The notes under the pieces were generated by a model, which worked only from the letters and a program-made list of their open reading frames with translations, made no database searches and was not told where the DNA came from. This document shows positions 1 through 10,934 of a stretch of DNA of 64,000 nt, one piece after another. Within the stretch, counting starts at the first letter, position 1. Every line of letters starts with the position of its first letter. Source of the DNA: Plasmodium brasilianum. Lineage: Eukaryota; Apicomplexa; Aconoidasida; Haemosporida; Plasmodiidae. The stretch is taken from assembly GCF_023973825.1 (NCBI RefSeq), contig NC_090124.1, positions 1,791,501-1,855,500 of the forward strand. The letters run 5' to 3'. A program made the translations under genes and the position numbers.

Positions 1-1904
1 AAATAAACAAAATGAAATAAAATAATCAAAACGAAATAAAATAAACAAAATGGCATGAACTTTAATGTAGGAGTTACACCTCTTTAATTTTAGTTTTTGC
101 CCTTTCATGTATCATACATACATAAATACATATATATGTGTACATGCATGGAAACACATATATATATGTACATGCATGGAAACACATATATATATATACA
201 TGCACACAGACATGCGAATACCTATATAAAAATGCGCTTGTATATACCCCTATAATTTCCCTTTTTTGAAGAAAAATTACGAAGAACTAAAGTTCAAGTA
301 CATAATGGATATGAAGTATATACAAACAAATAAAAATGAGAAGGTCAAAGAACTTATGAGAAAATTTTCCTAATTTTATTTCAGTGAAAACGCATGCTGA
401 ACATATACCTACAAACAGAAGGCACTCCTCGAACGTGATAATTTTACGTTTCAAAAATTAAAATTAAAATAAAAATTTTTTGAATAAGAAAAAAGAAGTT
501 TATGAACTTTATTTCTGTGAATTAATTTTTAGTTCAATAATGAAAATAAACATATATAAAATTTTTGTATCTTCTATTTTTATCGTTTTCTGCCTTTTTT
601 TTTTTGGGGAGGTGAAATATACACGTTGTATAAATGTAGTTCACTTTAAAGGATAATTTTAGTTACATGAAAAAAAAATAATAAGAGACATTTTTATTTG
701 CTACATTTCGATGTGACAAAAAAAAAAAAAAAACGGACAGGCGCACTTTTATATGTTGTATTTCGATTTGGCAATTTCACAATTTCACAATTTCACAATT
801 TCACAAATTTGCTTATTATTTCTCAAACATGATAAATTTTCAGAAAAACAAAAAATTTTTTTAAATATTTTAGTTCAGCTTAAAAAAAAAAATATCTATA
901 TATATACATAATAATTTAAAAAAGAACTGTAGTTTTTAGTTTATAAAATTACATCATTATTCCCCCAAAATAAATTTAGCATATGTAATTTAAAATTTTT
1001 GAAGTTAATTTTGCGCAATACTATGACAAAATTTTAGTGTTTGCTTATGGTGCCATATTATTTGTAAATTCGATTAACCGGAGAGGGAAAAAAAATGGAA
1101 TATTAAATTAAACAAATCAAAATAAAGCATAACAAAATAATGCCAAACGAAGAAGCAAATTTATATACTCTCCTTTTTGCCTGAAAAAGTACGCATAATT
1201 AAAAGCATATGCAATAAGGTATAACATGAGTACATACATAGGTATTATTTATATAGGTACATTTTTTATTATCCTTAATTCCATCCTTACTGTAGAATTA
1301 TTTTTATTTATTTTATTTTTTTTCATCGTTGACACGTTTCGCTTTTTACGCTGTACATAAATAACAAAATGCGTATTGCATAAAATTAATTTTATCTTTA
1401 TTTAACATAGAAAAAGTCATCGCAAATAAAGTTTTGGTAGCCCTGTCATACGCATACACGTATAATAATACGTATATTTAAATGTTTACAAATGCATACT
1501 TTTATGTATATATATATATATATGTGCATATGTATGGTGGTCTTGCTTATTTTTATATACATTTATTCTTAATTGTTTTAAACGAACTACTGCAGATTTA
1601 CATTTTACGTATTTACGAACAGTTCATTCATCCCCAAGCAATTTTATCATTTTTTGGTTAGCTAATTTATTGATATATCATTTCTTTAGTTTTCCATTTT
1701 TTTTTTTTCCTTGCGTAGTCAGGCAAATATTTCAGAAAAAAAAGAAAAAATATCCGCGTATCCAATACTACATTGCGCGTTATTATATACATAAATGTAA
1801 ATATATGTATACATATATATAAATATACGCATATATAAATATACATTTATACACGTATACATATAAACACGTATACATATATACATGTGTAGCATTTTTC
1901 TACA
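1..1904. other. Intergenic region upstream of eIF3L, no gene seen
   Basis: I see no convincing coding region on either strand. The stretch is AT-rich with poly(A)/poly(T) tracts. Two imperfect copies of a unit containing the palindrome ATGCAT (TACATGCATGGAAACACA) lie near 141 and 169. Four tandem copies of a 10-bp unit (CAATTTCACA) lie at about 770-808. The last 150 bases before the eIF3L start are a TATACATATA-type microsatellite, probably part of its promoter or 5' leader. Confidence 0.7.
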
Positions 1905-3620
1905 ATGGTTGACCAACTTGAAGTAGAAAACAACGTGGGGGAAGATAAACCTGTGAGTTTTGAAGAAGAAGTAGAAACGTTTTTAATTAACTTGCACGAT
2001 TTTGTATATCACCGAAATGCTGATGCAATAAAAAAATTATTTGACACAGATTTTTATACCATATCAGATATATATTTCAAGAACACTCGATGGCCTTCAA
2101 TAAAATTGGTTGATAACTTTTACAAGCAGAAAAACAGGTTTCACAATTTAATTCATTCGCTCTATGAGGAATTATATTATCGTCACGTGTTTATAATAAA
2201 TGATGTAAATTTAGAAGATCGAAAGAATGCATGGGATAATTATAAATGTTTATTAAATTTTATCTCGAGTATATGTACTGACATGTCAGGTGATACAAAT
2301 GATAACGTGTTAGTTATGCCAAATGTGTGGATATATGAATTTTTATCTGAATACGTATATCAGTATCAGTCCATGTGTCATATAAAAGTGGATCTATTAA
2401 AAGACGTAGAAAATAATATAGAAGGAATAAATTTTTTAGTACAAAATTGTGAAGTTTTTGAAAGCAGTATAGTGTTAGAGGTATTACACAGTTTATTGTT
2501 AAAAGGAGAATTTGCCACATTACCAGAAGAAGAAAAAAGTATTTTTGTTAATAATGTTTTTAATGTGAATAATGAAGAATTAACAAGTAAGTATCAGTTT
2601 GCATATTTTTCTTGCTGTATTTTATTAAAGGTATATGTACTAATGGGTGATTATTATAGTGCTTTAAAGATTATTTCAAATATTGAATTAAATCATAAAT
2701 CTTTATATTGGAAAGTTACATTATGTCATATTAGTATTTTTTACAATATTGCATTTTGTTATATGATGTTAAAAAGATATAATGATAGTATTAAAATTTT
2801 ATCACAAATATTAATATATTTATCAAAACAAAAAATACATTTTTCAAATCATCAGAGGTATCAGCAGAATGTTATACATAAACTAATTGATAAAATGTAT
2901 TTGATAGTTATTATATGTCATTCCTTGTCAAGTTGTAGATTAGATGAAACCATACTTCAGAATATAAAAGAAAATTATTCAAGCAAATTTTATGCCTTAC
3001 AGTCAGCTAATGAACAAACATATGCTGATTTGTTTTATCGAGTAGCACCCAAATTTATTGACCCATTATCAAATATTAGTTTTCAATTATTAGCAAATTT
3101 TGAGAATGTTCAAAATCAAACTTATAATTCGGATCCAACTTTAAGACAACTTTGTATATTTTTAAAAGATGTTACCTATCAAAAAAAAACTTTTCATTTT
3201 ATTTCTTATGCCAAATTATATCATAATATTCAACTCACCAAACTAGCTGATTTAATGAATTATAAAAAAGAAGATGAAGAAAATGTTTGTTCAGACATTA
3301 TGTGTGTAAAAAATCATAGTAAACAATTGATATGGAAAGAAGGCCCTTTATATACTGGTGAAATGGTTACCTCCGTTTTTGGAAACGCTTTTGATTTTTA
3401 TATTGACCTGGATATTTTAAATATCAAAACGAGGACACAGCAAAAAATATTCATTGATTATTTTGTTCATCAAATAAATATGTGCAAAAATCTTTCGAAT
3501 GTTTTGCAAGGAACTGGCACAGGTCATATTTACAAAACCAAATATGAAAACTTCAAACGAAAAAACAAAAACAAAAATAGGGACAAGCACAACAATCCAC
3601 AAGTTTCGGTTAAGCAGTAA
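1905..3620 (+). CDS. EIF3L: Eukaryotic translation initiation factor 3 subunit L (eIF3L)
   Basis: Single-exon gene of 571 residues, close to the usual length of eIF3L (human about 564). eIF3L is a PCI-domain subunit of the cytoplasmic eIF3 complex, which helps load mRNA onto the 40S ribosomal subunit. I recognise it from family landmarks: the ELYYRHVF motif near residue 88, the block YEFLSEYVYQYQS near residue 144, the helical-repeat middle (ALKIISNIELNH, then CYMMLKRYNDSIKILSQI) and a C-terminal PCI-like part that includes YAKLYHNIQLTKLADLM. The basic tail (KRKNKNKNRDK) is typical of Plasmodium. The ATG at 1905 follows an AT-rich leader and opens directly into the acidic N-terminus expected. 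There is no sign of disruption. The next gene downstream is on the same strand. Confidence 0.93.
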   Translation: MVDQLEVENNVGEDKPVSFEEEVETFLINLHDFVYHRNADAIKKLFDTDFYTISDIYFKNTRWPSIKLVDNFYKQKNRFHNLIHSLYEELYYRHVFIINDVNLEDRKNAWDNYKCLLNFISSICTDMSGDTNDNVLVMPNVWIYEFLSEYVYQYQSMCHIKVDLLKDVENNIEGINFLVQNCEVFESSIVLEVLHSLLLKGEFATLPEEEKSIFVNNVFNVNNEELTSKYQFAYFSCCILLKVYVLMGDYYSALKIISNIELNHKSLYWKVTLCHISIFYNIAFCYMMLKRYNDSIKILSQILIYLSKQKIHFSNHQRYQQNVIHKLIDKMYLIVIICHSLSSCRLDETILQNIKENYSSKFYALQSANEQTYADLFYRVAPKFIDPLSNISFQLLANFENVQNQTYNSDPTLRQLCIFLKDVTYQKKTFHFISYAKLYHNIQLTKLADLMNYKKEDEENVCSDIMCVKNHSKQLIWKEGPLYTGEMVTSVFGNAFDFYIDLDILNIKTRTQQKIFIDYFVHQINMCKNLSNVLQGTGTGHIYKTKYENFKRKNKNKNRDKHNNPQVSVKQ

Positions 3621-3656
3621 CCCAAGGAGAGACCCGAACCACTAGACCGAAGATTG

Positions 3657-3745
3657 TCCCATGTATGTGCATACATTTATGTGTATGTATGTGTGTATGT
3701 ATGTGTGTATGTATGTGTGTATGTATGTATGTATGTAAATATATA
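3657..3745. repeat. TATG/TGTA microsatellite after eIF3L
   Basis: Simple tetranucleotide-type run (GTATGTATGTGTGTATGTA and variants) starting about 35 bases after the eIF3L stop, so it probably lies in the 3' UTR. It is open in one frame only because the unit contains no stop there. Confidence 0.8.
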
Positions 3746-3794
3746 CATATATAAGGACAAATTTACCATTCCCCTTAATTTTATTATATTCGTT

Positions 3795-4016
3795 CATTTA
3801 TTTTATTTATTCATTTATTTTATTCATTTATTTTATTCATTTATTTTATTCATTTATTTTATTCATTTATTTTATCCATTTATTTTATCCATTTATTTTA
3901 TCCATTTATTTTATCCATTTATTTTATCCATTTATTTTATCCATTTATTTTATCCATTTATTTTATCCATTTATTTTATCCATTTATTTTATCCATTTAT
4001 TTTATCCATTTAATTT
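3795..4016. repeat. 13-bp AT-rich minisatellite, about 17 copies
   Basis: Tandem array of CATTTATTTTATT followed by CATTTATTTTATC. CATTTA recurs at 3795, 3812, then every 13 bases from 3825 to 4007. The first copies end in TT, the later ones in TC, so the array is homogenised in two blocks. It lies in the spacer after eIF3L. Because 13 is not a multiple of 3, the long open frame across it is not protein-like. Confidence 0.92.
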
Positions 4017-4967
4017 ATTTTTCGCTCCCTGTAAAATGTAAATCGTGAATTGCCTTCACTGCAGAAATGAAATAAAACAATAGCTTGAACATAAGCGAAT
4101 TTGCACGAGTAGTAACTTTAGTACATAACTACCCATATACGTACATTTCTGTGTGCCAAAAAATTGTTCTCACCTATAGTCATGCTTGGAAGATAATGTG
4201 TTTACACATATAATTTACTAGAACATGTTTTTTTTTTCTTTTTCTTTTTTTTTTTTTTGCATTTAAAATTTTACGTGAAAAAATAAAAAAAATATATAAA
4301 AGAATATGCAATTTTTCGAGAAAGGGTACAATTTTTTAAAAATATCTTTGTTTTATATTTAAAATAGTTTTTGTTTTTTTACCTGAACAGATCAGAACAT
4401 TTTTGTTTTTCCCCAAAAATAATTAATTAAATCTTACGAGTAAATGTTTCAGAATTTCTGAACAATCTTTTAATTGTACATATATAGTATATATATCATC
4501 ATTCCGAAATATTATTTTTTCTTTTTACATTATATATAAATACATTTATATAATCGCGTTCCAGTAAACGTAAAATGCAATTTTAAAGTTAAATTTTGCG
4601 CTTTAAAATAAATCCCAAAAATTTTATGCGCATAATGTCTGCATACTGTTATCATACTATGAATATAATGTTCTTATATTTTTGACCTTCTTGTTACACA
4701 ACCTTCTGGACGATTGTTCATTATAAGAATAAGAGCACCCTCCGTATGAGCTTCACGAATGCGTAAATAAAATATTTACATCGCGTGTGTACGTGTGTAC
4801 GTGGGTACATGTGTACATGTGTACGTGTGTGCGTGCGTACATATGTGCTTGTATATCTATGTCGTACATACATGTACATACGTAAACAAAATATATATAC
4901 ACAACAAGGGTAGCGTTAATCGAGTTTTTCGTTGGACCTATTCCTTTTTCCTTTTTTTTCTTAAAAG
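4017..4967. other. Intergenic region between eIF3L and the small spliced membrane protein
   Basis: No coding region seen. A less AT-rich patch at about 4690-4770 (ACCTTCTGGACG, AGAGCACCCTCCGTATGAG) stands out and may belong to the promoter or to a small RNA. Alternating purine-pyrimidine DNA (GTGTGTACGTGTGTACGTG and variants) follows at about 4785-4850, then a pyrimidine-rich stretch just before the start codon of the next gene. Confidence 0.6.
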
Positions 4968-5513
4968 ATGAGTGAAATAGGTTTCATTTCTCATCCCCCG
5001 CCTAAGCCAGATTTCTGGATTTATTTTGCCAGTCATTTAAGAAAGGGATGGGTTCAGGTTAAATTAAATAAAGAAAAAGATGTTCATAAAATATTTTCTC
5101 ATACATTAGTCCCATATAACCAAATTTAATATTAATAAAAAAAAACACTTCTTTATTACATTCCAATTTTTTGTATTTTAAAATGGAAGTAAAATTTTAG
5201 TGGGCCATTGTTTTTGTTCCCTTCATTCTATTTGCGCTTTACTTGAAATTAACTATGCGTAAGATAAGAAAAGCAAAAGCGTTAAACAAGTTCAAAAAAT
5301 TTAAAATATTGAACAAGTACATATTTGACACTTCAGTTCGAAATTTAAATACTACAACATTCCTCCTTCCCTTTAACATTTTTTTTTTTTTTAGCTACAC
5401 CCTCAACTAATGAAAAAGAAGGTCCAGAGCAAGAAGAAGCAAGGTTTAATGATATGAAAATGAAAAACGAACATAAAACGAAGGATGGGCAGAAGAAAGG
5501 TTCACAAAATTAA
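4968..5513 (+). CDS. Small single-span membrane protein, three exons (88 aa, unknown function)
   Basis: Exons at 4968-5057, 5201-5258 and 5395-5513; phases match exactly (0, then 1). The second intron has a strong donor (C|GTAAGA) and a long poly-T acceptor (TTTTAG|CT). The first intron uses a less usual donor, CAG|GTTAAA, with acceptor ATTTTAG|TGG. The protein starts MSEIGFISHPPPKPDFW, carries one hydrophobic span at about residues 31-48 (WAIVFVPFILFALYLKL) and ends in a charged tail rich in Glu, Lys and Asn. All three exons are much less AT-rich than their surroundings, which supports coding. I do not recognise the family. The size, the single span and the short charged tail would fit an accessory subunit of a mitochondrial respiratory complex, but that is inference. 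It converges with the LSM12-like gene. Confidence 0.72.
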
Positions 5514-6023
5514 TGACTAATCTTATATTAGGTTTGCTTAATCTGATACTTCAGATAAATGATTATTTTGATCCCAGTGAAATTTTCAAAAAAAGGATGT
5601 TCTTATATAAAAAAGGAAAAATAAAAAATAAACATAAGTTCGTTTTGAATTATGTGTATACATATATAACAGCATATAAATATATGTACACATATATAAA
5701 CAGTTTCATAAATTATTCGATAGATTCCAATGGAACGATAAAAAATTCACCAAAAAAAATAAGAATATTTTTCTTTTTAGTTTTACTTAGTGTATGTACG
5801 TACATATATAAGGAATATATGTACGCGTGCAGAACGTACATAAAAAAATAAAATATGGCATAAAATAATATAATAAATTGTAATATAATATAATAAAATA
5901 AAATGGAATATAATAGAATAAACAGCTCATCAAAATGTTAAACATATTACAGAAGGTTTATATAAAACTAATGCGTGCTTTTCTTAATTCAATAACAATA
6001 GCCACGCGTACTTCTGAATTACT
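5514..6023. other. Spacer between convergent genes
   Basis: The 3' ends of the small membrane-protein gene and the LSM12-like gene face each other here. The DNA is AT-rich with TATACA and ATAATATAAT runs. An open frame begins at the ATG overlapping the stop of the upstream gene, but it is Tyr/Ile/Lys-rich noise and is most likely 3' UTR. Confidence 0.65.
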
Positions 6024-6445
6024 TTATACCTTAATGGACATATTTTTTTTTTGGCGGAACTTGGATATCTGCAAAGAAAGTAGGAAAATAAAATAAGATA
6101 AAATGACATAACACAAAATAACACAACATAAAATATGATAATATAAAATAAAATAATAAAATAATGAAGCAACATCTCCACAATACACACACAATTCCAA
6201 ATATAATTCAAATACGTTACTATCATGCTGTCCAAAACATCGTTTCACGTTATAAATTACATGTAAAAATTTATAATAAATATTTCTTTATTGTTAATTA
6301 CCACTATCGCAAATCTTTCTTTTAATTTTTCATTTTTTGCTATACAGTTATCTGGACTATATGGAGGTTTGATCCTAACCTCCCCATTTAAAACTAATAT
6401 ATCTTTATTATTCCAAACGCAATCTGGGTGCCTATTAAAAAGCAC

Positions 6446-6507
<62 letters not shown>

Positions 6508-7186
6508 TGTATATACATATGAAAGCATGTGTGTAAATACGTAAAAAAGCAAAATGGGATATTTAGTTTTATGTTACACTTTTTACAAAACTGATTACAT
6601 AAACTATTGCATAAATGCTTATATAAATAATTATACAAATAATAATATAAATGATTAAATTTTTTTTTTTTTATTCCGAGTAATTTGAATAAACATTAAA
6701 CTATAAAAAATTGTCCTCTAAAAAAGTAACATGTTCAGTAAATGTAAATAATAGGTACATTATAATTCACATCCCTTGTGAAAAATATTTCTTTTTTTTT
6801 TTTTTTTTTTTTTGTTGATCTTACGTTTTCCATATAAAATCGAATAACTCTTGAGCTTCCTGTGTTACCCCAATACCAATGCGAGACTTGTTTTTTTCAA
6901 AGTTGTCTAAAGCCTTTCTTTCAATTTTTTCAACAACACTTTTATCAATTGTGGGTAAAGTGGTATATGAATTTTTTAATCTTCTTTTTGATTCAATATC
7001 TACAATTATATTTGTCCTAATTATATAAAAATTTGCTGTGCCATTTTTATTATCTTCTTTTATAATAATGAAATCTGAACAAGGATCATAGCAATATAAT
7101 TCTCCCTCAAATGTATGACCATCACAGGTTTTTATAATTATTGTATGACCAAAATACAAGGATGGATCAAAGCTATTTTTGACCAT
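6024..7186 (-). CDS. LSM12: LSM12-like protein (LSm fold plus anticodon-binding-like domain), three exons
   Basis: Exons on the minus strand: 7186-6825, 6431-6302 and 6068-6024, giving about 178 residues (human LSM12 about 195). Splice sites are AAAAC|GTAAGA to TAATAG|GCACC and GTG|GTAATT to TTTGCAG|ATATCC; phases agree. The first part is an LSm-like beta barrel ([20 protein letters not shown], then SDFIIIKED). The second is the LSM12 anticodon-binding-like domain: [18 protein letters not shown] in exon 1, [20 protein letters not shown] and NC in exon 2, and a short exon 3 continuing the last helix (ISKFRQKK). The family is linked to RNA metabolism and, in other eukaryotes, to ataxin-2-type complexes. 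Intron 1 holds a long (TA)n run about 17 bases from the acceptor. The short last exon was chosen because it restores the family's final helix; reading through the donor gives an unrelated tail. Confidence 0.88.
6449..6503. repeat. (TA)n microsatellite in LSM12-like intron 1
   Basis: About 55 bases of uninterrupted TA dinucleotide, located in intron 1 immediately upstream (in gene orientation) of the exon 2 acceptor. It replaces much of the usual pyrimidine tract. Confidence 0.95.
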
Positions 7187-7275
7187 AGTACAATCTTATG
7201 AACTGTTCATATATATTTTATGATTTTTATAAGATGGTTGCTCTTAACCATAGTACAATATTATAAACTGTTCAT
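7182..7275. repeat. Direct repeat of 29 bp spanning the LSM12-like start codon
   Basis: Copies at 7182-7210 and 7247-7275 begin ACCATAGTACAAT and end AACTGTTCAT; they differ at two positions of 29. The first copy contains the LSM12-like start codon (minus strand, 7186-7184). The second carries a matching upstream ATG at 7251-7249 that opens a 14-codon reading frame ending at 7207. Confidence 0.9.
7207..7251 (-). promoter_or_regulatory. Candidate upstream ORF (14 codons) of the LSM12-like gene
   Basis: On the minus strand an ATG at 7251 opens MVKSNHLIKIIKYI and stops at 7209-7207, 21 bases before the main start. It begins MVKSN where the main protein begins MVKNS, because the start region has been duplicated. 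If the transcript begins upstream of 7251 this uORF would be met first by scanning ribosomes. Transcript ends are not visible in the sequence. Confidence 0.45.
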
Positions 7276-10200
7276 AAATATATTACAGTTTTGCAAATTG
7301 GCTGTTTTTGTTTATTTTCATTTGAATTTAGAATTCTTAAATTGTGAAAATAACATTTCAAAAAGGTCTTGTGTTCAGGTACTGCGAATGCGCACATTGC
7401 ACTTGTTGTATTTATACATACATATATATATATAAGTTCATATGTTCATATATTTATATTTTCAAATTTCTACATGTAAATATAAAAAAAAAAAAGCTAA
7501 GGTAACAACGTACCCAGTTGCATAAAAGTATTAATTATATTACATTAAGATTATAAATGTGTCATATACTTGTGTGCAAAACAAAAAAAATAAAAAAGAT
7601 GAAAAAAGCTGAAAAATTATAGGAAAAAAAAAAGTTACTAGAATTTACATATACCTAAACGTGTTCATTAAAAAATGGTGTAATTAAATGTTGTTAACGA
7701 AAAATGCACAAATTACGCTTGTGAAAGTTTGAAACCTAAAAGATTTTGTTATATTTCAGAATTAAATAAAAAATATTTAAAATGTAAATATATATATATA
7801 TATATACAAGTTCAAACGTATAAACAATTTTATTTTTGATTTAAAAAATTAAAACTTTTCAAGCTAGTTTTTTATATATGGAACAATATTTTTGTTTTTG
7901 TTTTTTATTAAAATGTAAAATTAAAAAAAAAGATATAAATGAAATAGGATGTCATATATATTATATCAACGCACAAAAATTGAATTGTTCGACATATAGA
8001 ATTATACGCAATTGATGACATTTGAAAATTTAAATTTTATGTGAACATATACCAAAATTCTGTTATTTCATATGCACGTATATATATATACATATGCATA
8101 CTATGTATGTACATATATATTACATGTATGTACATATATATTACATGTATGTACATATATATATATATATATATATTTATGTACATATACATTTATATAA
8201 AACGAAAGTTCTACTCCCTAATTCGTAGGAATATAAGTGTACAGCGGAGTCCTTATCTCCTATTGATAATAATATATATATAAGTTTATAAGAAATACAA
8301 AAGGAAAATTTTAAGCATGAATTGTTTAAGTTTACTTTAAGAATTTTTAAATTTTAGTATATAAGAGATGAGAAATACAGTTATATAGCACGATTCATTA
8401 TTTATATATAATAATGAAAAACTACAATAATACCTTATATTTGTAGTTCTAAAAATTGAATTTTCGTTATTATTTATATAGGGAGGGCCTTTAAACGTAT
8501 AAGTATATATGAATACACATATGTAATTATATATACATATATACATAAAATAAAAAAATGATTTTTGCAGTAGGAAAATTTTGTACTATATTTAAAAGGA
8601 AAAATCTTAATTATGATAGGTATGTGAGTGTGTACCTATGTAGGTATGTATATATGTATGCATACACATACATTCATATAATATTACTAAAATATAGATG
8701 ATAAAAGGACATAGACATATCATGAGAGAGGAAAAATATAACTATAAAGTCACTTTTATCAAACCTCATTAGTTAACAGGAATGTTATTACAAAATATAT
8801 ATATATATATATATATTTTTTTTTTCTTGTTCACTGCTTATAGATTCATTATCAGTACCTTATATCAACTTTCCTAGTATACTCAATTTAGCAAAAATGT
8901 ATAATTTTTAAATGTAATATTTTTCATGTATATAGGTATATATGTACCCTTATGATCATTCGATATAATACAATTTCAAAAAAAAATAAAAACATTTATA
9001 TCATTATATGTATATATGTATTATATATGTATATATGTATTATATATGTATATATATATGTATGTAAATATATTATGTTTGCAATCAACTTCATTTTTTT
9101 TTATTGATATAAACTCAAAAGTTGTGTTTTTTTTTAAATTATAATAAGTATTCCTATAAAAAAACATTCATATTTATTTAAAAAAATTTAGTTGTTTTCT
9201 GAGTCCTTTTTTTTTAGCGCATACAAAAAATTCATAAAAGGACACAGCAAAAAAGTATATATTTTGCGTACCTTTTGAACATTTGTAAAAGTAATAAAAG
9301 AAAAATGATGTTTATATTTATGTATATAAAAAGTTATCTAAATTAAAAAAAAAAGTAATGTCTAATGTAAATGTAAAGATGATAATGTAGAACATGCGCA
9401 TTAGCAATTTAAAATATTTTTAGCCCAAAACAAAATTGTATATAATATATACATTTTCTTTTTCCTGCTTTGTTCATATGTTAAATGTAGAATACTACTC
9501 TATATACGAAATGGCAAGTTTTGTTTTTACATCCCAGTCTTAGTTCAAGATAATTAACTTGCATTTATAAATAAATACCTTGCTTTATAAAAAGTAGCTT
9601 ATGAATAAAACGATGTTCTTGTTATGAATAAAGTAAAAAACCTTTTGAAAATTTATAGAAATATTAAAATATCCATAGTATTCTTATATAAAAAAAAAAT
9701 AATAAAAATAAAGTGCTAAAAAAAAATGTGCATACAGTACGTAGGAATAATATATTTGTGCAAATAAAAAATAAATAAATATAATTACACATATATGATT
9801 ATTATTAAAAGAAAAAATTATATTCAAAACAAAATTAACATGTTGATTACAAAAAAAAATTTTTAAAGAAAAATATTTTAATTAACATAATTTCGTAAAA
9901 TGTAAACTTCTTTGTATATCTGTAGATCACATTTTCCCTTTATTTCGAAACAGTTGCTTAATTCTTCATAAATACAAAATAACAAACAAAACATAAAAAA
10001 TAAAAAATAAAACAAATATGAATATATAGGAATGTTATTGTATTATGTTTCATATTATTCTTAAACTTTTTATTGAAGACGAAATATTACGATTATTATT
10101 TTTTCTTATGAAATTTAATATTATTATTCTACTTAACTGGAATTTATTCACGAGCATTATTTAATTACACAATTACATATAAATGTATATGTATGTATAT

Positions 10201-10883
10201 ATATGTGTGCCTATGCAAATATATCAAATTTTAAGAAAAAAAAAAAAGCCTTTTTTTATTTTTTTTTAAATTAATATATGAGGCTAATAATGCAGAATTA
10301 AAAATTGAAGTAGTTAATATATTTATTATAAAAAATATACGTTTATGAACGCATTATTACACCAGTGTGTATATGTATACATACATAGATACATCTAAAA
10401 TTTATGTCACTTTATATATTTCTCATGTGGTTATGCCATAAAGAATAATTTAAATTATTGCATGTGCATTTTTTTTTTTTACTTATATTTTTAACCATAA
10501 TTTTTTTTTCTTTCTTACTTGACCTTATAATAAAATGGAAAAAATAGAACTCTATTTTTTATTTATGGCATAATAAAAAAAAAAAAGAAAAAAAAAAGCA
10601 TATCTTTAATTTTAAAAGTATGTATTTTACACTTTAAAAATACCCTAGTGCATACTGACAAAATTTACCCTGTATGAGAAAATTAAACACCTTCTTTTGC
10701 AACATTTTCAATAATATTTTTGGAAATAGCTTCATGTATAAGATAGTTGCAAAAAAATATCATGAAAAAATTATTTGATTCTTATTAATATATGGACGAA
10801 TTACACTCATTTTCATTTTACGCATAGCACACAATAGTACATAAACTGAAATATATCATTATGTAAATATATATAATACATGC

Positions 10884-10934
<51 letters not shown>

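Noticed and set aside
3654..4013. 119-codon plus-strand frame after eIF3L
   Set aside because: It is the translation of a TATG microsatellite and a 13-bp minisatellite; the 13-residue protein period simply reflects three frames of the unit.
5513..5851. 112-codon frame whose ATG overlaps the stop of the small membrane-protein gene
   Set aside because: Tyr/Ile/Lys-rich with microsatellite segments; lies where a 3' UTR is expected and shows no splice partner.
6257..6301. Read-through of LSM12-like exon 2 past 6302
   Set aside because: A proper donor (GTAATT) and a pyrimidine-rich acceptor at 6069-6070 give a last helix that fits the family; the read-through tail does not.
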